The notes under the pieces: model-generated
The model's database searches: none
What the model saw: only the letters and a program-made list of their open reading frames with translations
Told to the model about the DNA's origin: nothing
Shown here: positions 1 to 7,605 of the stretch, piece after piece
Layout of the letters: the number at the start of each line of letters is the position of its first letter
Numbering within the stretch: position 1 is the stretch's first letter
Origin: Deltaproteobacteria bacterium
GTDB lineage: Bacteria; Myxococcota_A; Polyangia; Polyangiales; Ga0077539
Length of the DNA: 64,000 bases
NCBI GenBank assembly: GCA_016704445.1
Contig: JADJAE010000005.1
Span: 162,159-226,158, forward strand
Reading direction: 5' to 3'
Position numbers and translations under genes: made by a program

Positions 1-1
1 G

Positions 2-208
2 GGCGCGCCGCGCGGCGCCGCCCGGCGCATCGGCCCGAGGGCGTCGTTCGACCGGCGGCGCGGCGTCGCTCTCGCAGGTTCGCCGGACGAGCGAGAGTCC
101 CTCGCCCTCTGGGGCGTCCGTCAGGGCGACGCCTCGCGGCTGATGAGCGTCCGGCTCGACGCCGACGGCGCTCCGCGCACCCCGCCCGCCGTGCTCCCGC
201 TGCCCTGA
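2..208 (+). CDS. C-terminal end of an unidentified protein (partial)
   Basis: An open frame enters from the left edge in frame 2 and stops with TGA at 206-208, giving about 68 residues. The visible tail contains the stretch LALWGVRQGDASRLMSVRLD and ends in a Pro/Leu-rich segment. Codons are strongly G/C in third position, like the neighbouring genes, which is why I read it as coding. No family is recognisable from this fragment. It is co-directional with the oxidoreductase 45 bp downstream. Confidence 0.55.
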   Translation, partial: GAPRGAARRIGPRASFDRRRGVALAGSPDERESLALWGVRQGDASRLMSVRLDADGAPRTPPAVLPLP

Positions 209-253
209 GCCGCCGGCTGGCGCGTCCGCCCTCGCCACCATAGCTTCCCGCCC

Positions 254-964
254 ATGAAGAACCTCAAGCTCGATGTCTGGTCGGACGTCGCGTGCCCCTG
301 GTGCTACGTCGGCAAGCGCAGGCTCGAAGCCGCCCTCGCGGAGTTTCCCCACCGCGACGCGGTGAGCATCACCTGGCACTCCTTCGAGCTCGACCCCTCG
401 GCGCCCGCGGTGCAGCCCGCCGGGTCAAGCTATGTCACGCTGCTCGCGAAGAAGTACGGCCGCTTCCTCGCCCAGGCCCAGGGGATGCTCGACAACATGA
501 CGAAGGTGGGCGCCGAGGTCGGGCTCGAGCTGCGCTTCGACAAGGCCCACTCGGGCAACACCTTCGACGCCCACCGGCTGCTCCACCTCGCGGCAGAGAA
601 GGGCGTCCAGGGCGCCATGAAGGAGCGCCTGCTCCGCGCCCACTTTACCGAGGGCGAGGCCGTCAGCGACCGCGAGACGCTGGCGAGGCTCGCGGCCGAG
701 GCAGGCATCGTGGAGTCCGAGGCGCGCGCGATGCTGGCCAGCGACCGCTACGCCGACGAGGTGCGCGCCGACGAGCGCAACGCGCGCGAGATCGGCATCA
801 CGGGCGTTCCGTTCTTCGCGGTGGCCGAGCGCTACGGGGTGTCGGGGGCGCAGCCGCCGGAGGTGCTGCTGGAGGTGCTGGAGAAGGCCTGGAGCGAGCT
901 CTCCGAGGCGCCCGAGTCGGTGACCGGCGAGGGCTCTGTCTGCGGCCCCGACGGCTGCGTCTGA
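254..964 (+). CDS. DsbA-family oxidoreductase, FrnE-like
   Basis: 236-residue thioredoxin-fold protein of the FrnE/2-hydroxychromene-2-carboxylate isomerase branch of the DsbA family. The redox motif C14-P-W-C17 follows the first beta strand, an all-helical insertion occupies the middle, and the cis-Pro loop TGVPFF lies near residue 186. Two further Cys are in the tail (CGPDGC). There is no signal peptide, so it should act in the cytosol, where family members make or reshuffle disulfides or conjugate aromatic compounds. Its substrate cannot be inferred. It converges on the ScfR-type regulator, whose stop lies 2 bp past this stop codon. Confidence 0.88.
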   Translation: MKNLKLDVWSDVACPWCYVGKRRLEAALAEFPHRDAVSITWHSFELDPSAPAVQPAGSSYVTLLAKKYGRFLAQAQGMLDNMTKVGAEVGLELRFDKAHSGNTFDAHRLLHLAAEKGVQGAMKERLLRAHFTEGEAVSDRETLARLAAEAGIVESEARAMLASDRYADEVRADERNAREIGITGVPFFAVAERYGVSGAQPPEVLLEVLEKAWSELSEAPESVTGEGSVCGPDGCV

Positions 965-965
965 G

Positions 966-2429
966 TCACCCTCCCCGGCTGCGGGCCGAGGTGTAGATCG
1001 TCGGCCCGCGCAGGTTCTCGTCGATGCTCAGCGGGTGGCGCACCGAGGGGTGGGCCCGCTGGGCGCAGTTGTTTCTCTCGCAGCTGCGGCAGGTGACGCC
1101 CACCTCGATGGCGATGCGGTCGCTGCTCAGGTCGACGCCGTCGGCGTAGACGAGCTCGCTCGCGTGCTCGACCTTGCACCCCAGGCCGATGGCCTGCAGC
1201 GGGTGCTGGTGCAGGTACCCGGAGGCGTCTTTCTGCACCGTGCGGGCGAGGCAGAAGTACTTCTGCCCGTCGGGCATCTCCGACACCTGGATGCGGATCA
1301 TCCCCGGGGTGTTGAAGGCCACGAAGACGTTCCATTTGGGGCAGGCGCCGGAGAAGCGGGCGAAGCCGATGCCCGAGGCCGAGAAGCGCTTGGAGATGTT
1401 GCCCGCCACGTCGATGCGCATCATGTGAAACGGCACGCCCTCCGCGCCCTGCCGTCGAAGCGTGGTCACCCGGTGGCACACCTGCTCGAAGCCCACCCGG
1501 AAGCGGCGGCTCAGCACGTCGAGGTCGTAGCGCTCGTCCCTCGCCGCGCGGAGGAAGCTCGTGTAGGGCATCAGCACCGCCGAGGCCACGTAGTTGGCCA
1601 GCGCGACCCGGGCCAGCGCCCGAGACTCGGGCGAGGTGAGCAGCGGGTCCTCGCAGATGCGGTCGAGCTCGGGCCGAGCCTCCAGCAGCCCGATCTGGTG
1701 GGCGAGCTGAAACGAACGGCTGCGCGTGGGCAGCAGCTCCGAGAGGTAGAGCCGACGCATCGCCGGGTCGTAGCGGCGCAGCGTGCCGCGCTCGTCCACC
1801 GAGCGCACCACCGTCACCTCGATGCCGTGCGTGCGCTGTAGCCACTGGGCCAGGCCCCGGTACATGTCGTCGGTCTCCAGCCGCGCGTCACGCACCAGGC
1901 GCTCGGCCTGGGCCTCCAGGTCGGGGAAGTGGTTCATCCGCGCCTGGATGAGGTCGTTGACCTCCTCGGTGGGAGCGCGAGACAGCGTGATCGCACCGGC
2001 CTCGTCGTCGTGCATCCTCGCGGCGAGCGTGTCCGTCGACTCCCTCGCGCTCTTGTACGCGCGGTAGAGCGACAGCACCGCCTGCGCCGCGTTGGGCGCC
2101 GCGGCCACAAGCTCTCGCACGTCGGCGTTGGTGAGCCCGTTGGGCTCGAAGAGCGGATCGCCGAACACCTCCCGCAGCGCCTGCTCGGCGCGCGTGTCGA
2201 CCTCCGACGAGAAGGCCCCCAGGTCGACCCCCAGCTCGCTCGCGACGCGCAGCAACATCGTCGCCGGCAGCGGGCGCTTGTTGGCCTCGATGAGGTTCAG
2301 GTAGCTCCCGGAGATGCCCAGCCGCTCGGCGAGCTGCGCCTGCGACATCTCCCGCTGCCTGCGGAGCGCCCGCACCTTCTCCCCGAGCCGCGCCAGGTCG
2401 CCCTGCTTGCTTGCCTTCCGTATGGCCAT
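966..2429 (-). CDS. RamB/ScfR-type XRE regulator of acetate/glyoxylate metabolism
   Basis: 487 residues. An XRE helix-turn-helix lies at about residues 14-68 (motif AERLGISGSYLNLIE), then an ImmA/IrrE-like (peptidase M78) middle region, then the DUF2083 C-terminal domain with a Cys cluster near residue 450 (CRSCERNNC). The metalloprotease HExxH is degenerate here (AHQIG near residue 240), as is usual in RamB/ScfR regulators, so proteolysis is unlikely. Known relatives (RamB of actinobacteria, PrpC-type activators) control isocitrate lyase, malate synthase or propionyl-CoA genes. It is transcribed divergently from malate synthase and isocitrate lyase across a 119-bp region with repeated TTGAC sites, so direct control of aceB-aceA and of itself is the natural inference. 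The ATG at 2429 has no clear Shine-Dalgarno sequence. Confidence 0.88.
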   Translation of the reverse strand: MAIRKASKQGDLARLGEKVRALRRQREMSQAQLAERLGISGSYLNLIEANKRPLPATMLLRVASELGVDLGAFSSEVDTRAEQALREVFGDPLFEPNGLTNADVRELVAAAPNAAQAVLSLYRAYKSARESTDTLAARMHDDEAGAITLSRAPTEEVNDLIQARMNHFPDLEAQAERLVRDARLETDDMYRGLAQWLQRTHGIEVTVVRSVDERGTLRRYDPAMRRLYLSELLPTRSRSFQLAHQIGLLEARPELDRICEDPLLTSPESRALARVALANYVASAVLMPYTSFLRAARDERYDLDVLSRRFRVGFEQVCHRVTTLRRQGAEGVPFHMMRIDVAGNISKRFSASGIGFARFSGACPKWNVFVAFNTPGMIRIQVSEMPDGQKYFCLARTVQKDASGYLHQHPLQAIGLGCKVEHASELVYADGVDLSSDRIAIEVGVTCRSCERNNCAQRAHPSVRHPLSIDENLRGPTIYTSARSRGG

Positions 2430-2449
2430 CGCTGGTCAGTGATCTTTAC

Positions 2450-2530
2450 CAGTCAACACCTGTCATTGACAAACATTGACAACAGAAACCATCTATTTTC
2501 CTCGCGGCACTTGTTGATATTGACCGATTG
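2450..2530. promoter_or_regulatory. Divergent promoter/operator with repeated TTGAC half-sites
   Basis: The region between the ScfR-type regulator and malate synthase is AT-rich compared with its surroundings. It contains the odd-centred palindrome TGTCA-T-TGACA (2461-2471), the overlapping direct repeats CATTGACAA (2464-2472 and 2474-2482), the pair ATTGACC (2519-2525 and 2527-2533), and an inverted AGTCAA at 2451. That is five TTGAC cores in about 80 bp. TTGACA also matches a sigma-70 -35 box, but no correctly spaced -10 was found (TATTTT at 2494 is 12 bp after the nearest). I read the cluster as the binding array for the regulator; this is inference. Confidence 0.55.
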
Positions 2531-2548
2531 ACCAACACTGTTGCTGCC

Positions 2549-4135
2549 ATGACGAGCACTGGTTTGACGATCGGGGGAGCGATGGAGCCGGGCTTCGAGA
2601 CGGTGCTGACGCCTGCGGCGCTGGCCTTCGTCGAGTCGCTGGTGAGAACCTTCGGCGGGCGGGTGGACGAGCTCCTCGCGGCGCGCCGCGCCCGGGCGAA
2701 GGGCTTCGAGACGGCCGATGGGTGGGACTTCCTCCCGGAGACGGCCTCGGTGAGGGCGGGCGACTGGAAGGTCGCGAAGCTCCCGGCCGACCTGCTCGAC
2801 CGGAGGGTGGAGATCACCGGCCCGGTAGAGCGCAAGATGATCATCAACGCCCTGAATTCCGGGGCGAACGTGTTCATGGCCGACTTCGAGGACGCCAACT
2901 CCCCCACCTGGTCGAACCAGATCACCGGGCAGGTGAACCTCATGGACGCCGTGCGCCGTCGCATCGAGTTCACCGACCCGAAGTCGGGCAAGCAGTACCG
3001 GCTCAACGCCAACCCTGCGGTGCTCTTCGTGCGCCCTCGGGGATGGCACCTGAGGGAGCGGCACCTGCTCGTCGACGGGAGGGACGTCCCCGGCGGGCTC
3101 TTCGACTTCGGCCTCTTCTTCTTCCACAACGCCAAGGAGCAACTCGCCCGAGGCACTGGCCCCTACTTCTACCTCCCCAAGATGGAGCACCACCTGGAGG
3201 CCCGCCTCTGGAACGACGTGTTCCTCTTTGCCCAGGAGGCGCTCGGGGTGCCGCGCGGGTCGATCAAGGCCACGGTGCTCATCGAGACGCTGCCCGCGGC
3301 CTTCCAGATGGACGAGATCCTGTACGAGCTGCGCGAGCACTCCGCGGGGCTCAACTGCGGCCGCTGGGACTACATCTTCTCGTTCATCAAGAAGCGCGCG
3401 GCGGACCCCACCTCGCTGCTCCCCGACCGCGGTCAGGTCACGATGGACAAGGCCTTCCTCAAGGCCTACGCGCAGCTCCTCATCCGCACCTGCCACCGCC
3501 GCGGGGTGCACGCGATGGGCGGCATGGCGGCGCAGATCCCGATCAAGGACGACCCCGCGGCCAACGAGGCCGCCCTCGCCCGGGTGCGCGCCGACAAGCT
3601 GCGCGAGGTGAGCGACGGCCATGACGGCACCTGGGTGGCGCACCCCGGCCTCGTGGCGGTGGCGAGGGAGATCTTCGACGCCCACATGCCCACGGCCAAC
3701 CAGATCAGCCGGCTGCGCGAGGACGTGAACGTCACCCGCGCCGACCTGCTGGTGCCCCACACCGGGACGCGCTCCGAGGCGGGGCTCCGTCACAACGTGA
3801 GGGTGGGCATCCAGTACATCGAGTCCTGGCTGCGCGGGAATGGCTGCGTGCCGCTCTACAACCTGATGGAAGACGCCGCGACCGCGGAGATCGCCCGCGC
3901 CCAGGTGTGGCAGTGGGTGCGCTACGGCGTCGCGCTCGAAGACGGCTCGGTGGTGACCGCCGAGCGGCTTCACACGGTCATCGACGAGGAGATGGCCCGC
4001 ATCGCAACCGAACAGGGAGCGGCGCGCATGGAGCGCGGTCGCTTCGCCGACGCCCGCAAGCTCTTCGAGGAGCTTTCGACGGCGCCCACCTTCGAGGAAT
4101 TCCTGACCCTGCCCGCGTACCAGATGCTCGGCTGA
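2549..4135 (+). CDS. aceB: Malate synthase A
   Basis: Condenses glyoxylate with acetyl-CoA to malate, the second step of the glyoxylate shunt. The family signature is present as GLNCGRWDYIFS (near residue 267), and the conserved blocks RRVEITGPVERKMIINALNS, MADFEDANSPTW and GGMAAQIPIKDDP match the A isoform (about 530 residues). I start at ATG 2549. A TTG at 2528 extends it by 7 residues and an ATG at 2582 shortens it by 11; GGGGGAG lies only 2 bp before 2582, too close for normal spacing, so the start is uncertain. The gene for isocitrate lyase follows 55 bp downstream, so both enzymes are probably one transcript controlled by the divergent regulator. Confidence 0.95.
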   Translation: MTSTGLTIGGAMEPGFETVLTPAALAFVESLVRTFGGRVDELLAARRARAKGFETADGWDFLPETASVRAGDWKVAKLPADLLDRRVEITGPVERKMIINALNSGANVFMADFEDANSPTWSNQITGQVNLMDAVRRRIEFTDPKSGKQYRLNANPAVLFVRPRGWHLRERHLLVDGRDVPGGLFDFGLFFFHNAKEQLARGTGPYFYLPKMEHHLEARLWNDVFLFAQEALGVPRGSIKATVLIETLPAAFQMDEILYELREHSAGLNCGRWDYIFSFIKKRAADPTSLLPDRGQVTMDKAFLKAYAQLLIRTCHRRGVHAMGGMAAQIPIKDDPAANEAALARVRADKLREVSDGHDGTWVAHPGLVAVAREIFDAHMPTANQISRLREDVNVTRADLLVPHTGTRSEAGLRHNVRVGIQYIESWLRGNGCVPLYNLMEDAATAEIARAQVWQWVRYGVALEDGSVVTAERLHTVIDEEMARIATEQGAARMERGRFADARKLFEELSTAPTFEEFLTLPAYQMLG

Positions 4136-4190
4136 TTCGAGCCTTCCACCCATTGACCCTTCACTCCCTCTCAACAAGGAAGAGACACCG

Positions 4191-5471
4191 ATGAGCAACG
4201 ACCAGTTCAGCCCCACCGAGTACGTCAGCAACACCGCCCCGGGTCGCTACGACGGCATCACCCGCACGTACAGCATCGCGGACGTGCAGAAGCTCCGTAA
4301 CAGCATCCGCATCGAGCACACCCTGGCGCAGCGCGGCTCGCGCAAGCTCTGGGAGTTGCTGCACTCGGAGCCCTTCGTCAACGCCCTCGGCGCGCTCACT
4401 GGCAACCAGGCGATGCAGCAGGTGCGGGCCGGGCTCAAGGCCATCTACCTCTCCGGGTGGCAGGTCGCGGCGGACGCCAACAACGCGGGCCAGATGTACC
4501 CCGACCAGTCGCTCTACCCCGCGGACAGCGTCCCGGCGGTGGTGAAGAAGATCAACCAGGCGCTGCAGCGCGCCGACCAGATCGAGCACTCCGAGGGTCG
4601 CCATGAGCGCGACTGGTTCGCGCCCATCATGGCCGACGCGGAGGCCGGCTTCGGCGGACCGCTCAACTCCTATGAGCTGATGCGCGCGATGATCGAGGCC
4701 GGAGCCTCCGGCGTCCACTTCGAGGACCAGCTCGCCTCGGAGAAGAAGTGCGGCCACATGGGCGGCAAGGTGCTGGTGCCGACGTCGCAGTTCCTTCGGT
4801 CGCTCACCGCGGCGCGCCTCGCGGCCGACGTGATGGACGTCCCCACGGTGCTCGTCGCCCGCACCGACGCCGACAGCGCCAAGCTGCTGCTGTCCGATGT
4901 CGACGAGCGCGACCACGCCTTCATCGACACCAAGCTGGGCCGCACCGCCGAGGGCTTCTATCACCTCAAGGGTGGCATCGAGTGCGCCATCTCCCGCGCG
5001 CTCTCCTACGCCCCGGTCGCCGACCTGCTCTGGTGCGAGACCAGCACCCCCGACCTCGCCCAGGCGAAGCAGTTCGCCGAAGGTGTCCAGAAGAAGTTTC
5101 CGGGCAAGATGCTCGCGTACAACTGCTCGCCCAGCTTCAACTGGAAGAAGAACCTCGACGACGCCACCATCGCGAAGTTCCAGCGCGAGCTCGGGGCCAT
5201 GGGGTACAAGTTCCAGTTCGTGACGCTGGCGGGCTTCCACACGCTCAACCACTCGATGTACGCGCTCGCCAACGACTACCGCGAGCGCGGCATGGCGGCG
5301 TACTCGAAGTTCCAGCAGGCGGAGTTCGACGACGAGAAGATCGGCTACACCGCCACGCGCCACCAGCGCGAGGTGGGCACCGGCTACTTCGACGAGGTCG
5401 CCCAGGTGATCTCCGGCGGCAAGGCCAGCACCCTCGCGCTGCACGGCTCCACCGAAGAAGCCCAGTTCTGA
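4191..5471 (+). CDS. aceA: Isocitrate lyase
   Basis: 426 residues. Cleaves isocitrate to succinate and glyoxylate, first step of the glyoxylate shunt. The catalytic signature KKCGHMGGK is intact, with the active Cys at residue 187. Other conserved blocks are VLVARTDADSAKLL and AYNCSPSFNWKKNL. Length matches the short bacterial type (about 430). A good ribosome site AAGGAAGAG (4176-4184) sits 6 bp before the ATG. It is the second gene of the aceB-aceA unit, and the transcript runs into the inverted-repeat region that starts 10 bp after the stop. Confidence 0.97.
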   Translation: MSNDQFSPTEYVSNTAPGRYDGITRTYSIADVQKLRNSIRIEHTLAQRGSRKLWELLHSEPFVNALGALTGNQAMQQVRAGLKAIYLSGWQVAADANNAGQMYPDQSLYPADSVPAVVKKINQALQRADQIEHSEGRHERDWFAPIMADAEAGFGGPLNSYELMRAMIEAGASGVHFEDQLASEKKCGHMGGKVLVPTSQFLRSLTAARLAADVMDVPTVLVARTDADSAKLLLSDVDERDHAFIDTKLGRTAEGFYHLKGGIECAISRALSYAPVADLLWCETSTPDLAQAKQFAEGVQKKFPGKMLAYNCSPSFNWKKNLDDATIAKFQRELGAMGYKFQFVTLAGFHTLNHSMYALANDYRERGMAAYSKFQQAEFDDEKIGYTATRHQREVGTGYFDEVAQVISGGKASTLALHGSTEEAQF

Positions 5472-5480
5472 TCAGCTGCC

Positions 5481-5740
5481 GTTCCGCGGGATGAACCCGG
5501 ATTATTCACGTCGCGCGGTCTTCCGCAGGGTTGCTGCGAGGCGCGCAAAACAGACTGTCATGGGGGCCGAAACCCGACGTCGGCCGAGAAGTCATTGAGT
5601 TCCAGGTGGTTGCACCGGAACCCTCGGCTGATTCTGGGGTCGTCATGAATAATCCGGGTGAATCCCGCGGCAACGTTGTTCTCATCAGGCAAGAGATCCA
5701 AAGTCCGCAGCGGACTTCCAATGAGAGTCCGCCGCGGACT
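5481..5740. repeat. Inverted repeat pair and two short palindromes downstream of aceA
   Basis: A 28-bp segment at 5481-5508 (starting GTTCCGCGGGATGAA) recurs inverted at 5646-5674 with a few mismatches. Between this pair and the larger element at 5819 lie two near-identical palindromes, AGTCCGCAGCGGACT (5702-5716) and AGTCCGCCGCGGACT (5726-5740), each followed by TTCC and a partly shared tail. The GCGGGAT(G/T)(A/C)AT motif appears again near 5780 and 6095. No believable gene is present from 5472 to 6192; open frames there differ between strands and follow the repeat. The hairpins could stop aceA transcription but have no T tract. Confidence 0.75.
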
Positions 5741-5818
5741 TCCGTTGGTTCCAAAGCGACCCCATCGTTGCCGCGGGATTCATCCCTATCGCTTCTACAG
5801 ATCTCGGACGGGGTGCAG

Positions 5819-6059
5819 CCCGCCGCGTCGCTGGGGTTCGGGCGTTGGCCCTCACCCCAGGCAATAACAGGACGGCGCCCCGGGCATTGCCCGGGGCTGT
5901 CGAACAGGGACGCCGATTCGTTCCAGCCCTCGCGGCCTCGATCGAAGCTTCCGGATGGTCCATGGAGTTTCGGTTCGACAGCCCCGGGCAGTGCCCGGGG
6001 CGCCGTCCTGTTATTGCCTGGGGTGAGGGCCAACGCCCGAACCCCAGCGACGCGGCGGG
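5819..6059. repeat. Large nested inverted repeat, element 1
   Basis: Arms of 87 bp at 5819-5905 and 5973-6059 are near-perfect reverse complements around a 67-bp spacer. Each arm holds hairpin A (5831-5860; mate 6018-6047), with outer stem CTGGGGT/ACCCCAG, inner stem GGGC/GCCC and loop GTTG. A linker GCAATAACAGGACG follows, then hairpin B (5877-5897; mate 5981-6001), with stem GCCCCGGGC/GCCCGGGGC and a 3-nt loop (ATT or AGT). Weaker inverted similarity continues outward to about 5775 and 6110. The same plan recurs near 20.4 and 36.2 kb with different stem sequences. It lies between aceA and a secreted peptidase gene. Confidence 0.9.
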
Positions 6060-6192
6060 TTGCCACGCTCCAACGATGTGTAGAAGTGGAAGGGATTCAT
6101 CCCGCGGAACGCGGAACGGGAAATCAGGCGATTTGAGAACGTCGCCCTCCTTCCCTCCTGACGCCCGGCTCGGGCATCCTCCACGGCGCCCC

Positions 6193-7599
6193 ATGCGCCG
6201 CCCCATCGCTCTCACGCTGACCCTCCTCGCCGCCGCCTCTGCAACCTCTGCGCAGACCGTGGCCAACGTCGCCGCGCAGAGGCAGTGCAGCACCTCCGGG
6301 GTCGTGGGCATCTCGCGACAGCTCGTCGACACGCAGCTCTGCATGTTTCCCGGAGCCTTCGTCAACGCGGCGCCGCGCGCGGGCATCAACCTCTCGAGCT
6401 CCCGGCTCTTCACGCTGGCCCAGGCGAGCACCCGCGACGCGCTCTGGGCCGCCGCGCGCACCACGCCGCTCACCATCAACTCGATGTTTCGCACGCTGGC
6501 CGACCAGTACGTGCTCTATCACTCCGGGGCCTGCGGGCTCGCGGCGACGCCCGGCACCTCCAACCACCAGACGGGCACCGCGGTGGACCTCGCCAACTGG
6601 TCGGCGGCCATGCGGGCGATGACCAGCGCGGGCTGCCGACACCCCTACCCCGGCCGCGACGACGTGCACTTCGACTGCCCCGGAGGCGACCGCCGCGCCG
6701 ACTCCGTGCGGGCCTTCCAGCGACTCTGGAACGTCAACAACCCCGGCGACCGTATCGCGGAGGACGGCGACTATGGCCCCATGACGGCGTCGCGCACGGC
6801 CCGCTCTCCCGCCGGGGGATTCGCCCGAAACGGGTGCGCCGACGCGCCGCCCGTGACGCCCGCGTGGGCCGCGACGCTGGTGACGGTGAGCTGCCCCCGC
6901 GAAGCCACCTCGGGCGATCGCCCGGTGGCCTATGTCGAGTATCGCAACACCGGAACCTCCACATGGGACACCACCAACACCCGGCTGGGCACCACCGGCC
7001 CGAGGGACCATCGCGGGGTGTTCTTCGATATGACCAATTGGCTCAACGCGACCCGCCCGTCGAGCGTCGACCGCGCCACCGCGACCGGGGCCGTGGGGAG
7101 GTTCTCCTTCGTGCTGGCGATCCCCGAGGTCGCGGCCGACATGACCGTGAGCGAGACCTACGGGCTCTTGCAGGAGAGCGTGACGTGGTTCGGACCCGCG
7201 GACACCGCCGTGCGCTGCGCCGTGCTGGTGCACCCCAGGGCGCGTGACGCCGGGGTGGCCGATGCCGGGATGGCCGATGTCGGATCGAGCGATGTCGGGA
7301 TGGCCGATGTCGAATCGAGCGATGTCGGCAATGGCGATGTCGGCAATGGGGATGTCGGCAATGACGATGTTGCGATGGCCGATGTCGGCGATGATGACGC
7401 CGGGTTGAGCGACGCGGGCCCGGTCGAGGAGGGCTACGTCCTCGAGGGCGGAGACGGCGGAGACGCCGACCCGATGGGCGACGTGCTGGAGGGCGGGTGC
7501 CAGTGCCGCACGGGCGTCGGGGCGAAGCCCTCGGGAGGGGCGATGGCGCTGCTGATCGGGGCGCTGGCGCTGGCGGCGAGGAAGCGGCGGCGGAGGTAA
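6193..7599 (+). CDS. Secreted M15 (VanY-type) peptidase with MYXO-CTERM-like tail
   Basis: 468 residues. A signal peptide ends near residue 20 (ATSA-QT). The D-Ala-D-Ala carboxypeptidase-like M15 domain shows SNHQTGTAVDL (about 123-133) and DDVHFD (about 155-160), the usual zinc-ligand motifs. A peptidoglycan-binding-like repeat follows (VRAFQRLWN..DGDYGP, about 172-200), then an NBR1/Ig-like beta domain (about 218-330), a run of Asp/Gly pentapeptides, and a tail with CQC, a hydrophobic helix and RKRRRR that fits the MYXO-CTERM surface-sorting signal. It probably trims cell-wall peptides while anchored at the envelope. Start chosen at the ATG giving a clean signal peptide; the frame stays open upstream through the repeat. 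Confidence 0.8.
   Translation: MRRPIALTLTLLAAASATSAQTVANVAAQRQCSTSGVVGISRQLVDTQLCMFPGAFVNAAPRAGINLSSSRLFTLAQASTRDALWAAARTTPLTINSMFRTLADQYVLYHSGACGLAATPGTSNHQTGTAVDLANWSAAMRAMTSAGCRHPYPGRDDVHFDCPGGDRRADSVRAFQRLWNVNNPGDRIAEDGDYGPMTASRTARSPAGGFARNGCADAPPVTPAWAATLVTVSCPREATSGDRPVAYVEYRNTGTSTWDTTNTRLGTTGPRDHRGVFFDMTNWLNATRPSSVDRATATGAVGRFSFVLAIPEVAADMTVSETYGLLQESVTWFGPADTAVRCAVLVHPRARDAGVADAGMADVGSSDVGMADVESSDVGNGDVGNGDVGNDDVAMADVGDDDAGLSDAGPVEEGYVLEGGDGGDADPMGDVLEGGCQCRTGVGAKPSGGAMALLIGALALAARKRRRR
7246..7425 (+). repeat. 15-bp tandem array encoding D-[VA]-G-x-x pentapeptides
   Basis: About twelve 15-bp units, most of them starting GATGTCGG or GACGCCGG, run in register inside the M15 peptidase gene (for example at 7276, 7291, 7306, 7321, 7336 and 7351). 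They encode pentapeptides such as DVGSS, DVGMA and DVGNG, a flexible acidic spacer between the Ig-like domain and the sorting tail. Three neighbouring units at 7321-7365 are nearly identical, as expected of recent slippage, so copy number may vary between strains. Confidence 0.85.
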
Positions 7600-7605
7600 G
7601 GCGGA

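Noticed and set aside
292..996. Long alternative-frame open frame over the FrnE-like gene (also many others such as 10602-13253 minus and 39561-43805 plus)
   Set aside because: High GC suppresses stop codons in all frames. These translations are Arg/Pro/Ala-rich, lack domains, and lie over well-supported genes.
2466..2499. Sigma-70 promoter from TTGACA (2466 or 2476) to TATTTT (2494)
   Set aside because: Spacings are 22 and 12 bp, outside the workable range; the TTGAC copies look more like operator sites.
5506..6136. Open frames on both strands inside the repeat region downstream of aceA
   Set aside because: They translate the inverted repeat itself (same peptide LTPGNNR appears in several frames and elements), so they are by-products of the repeat.
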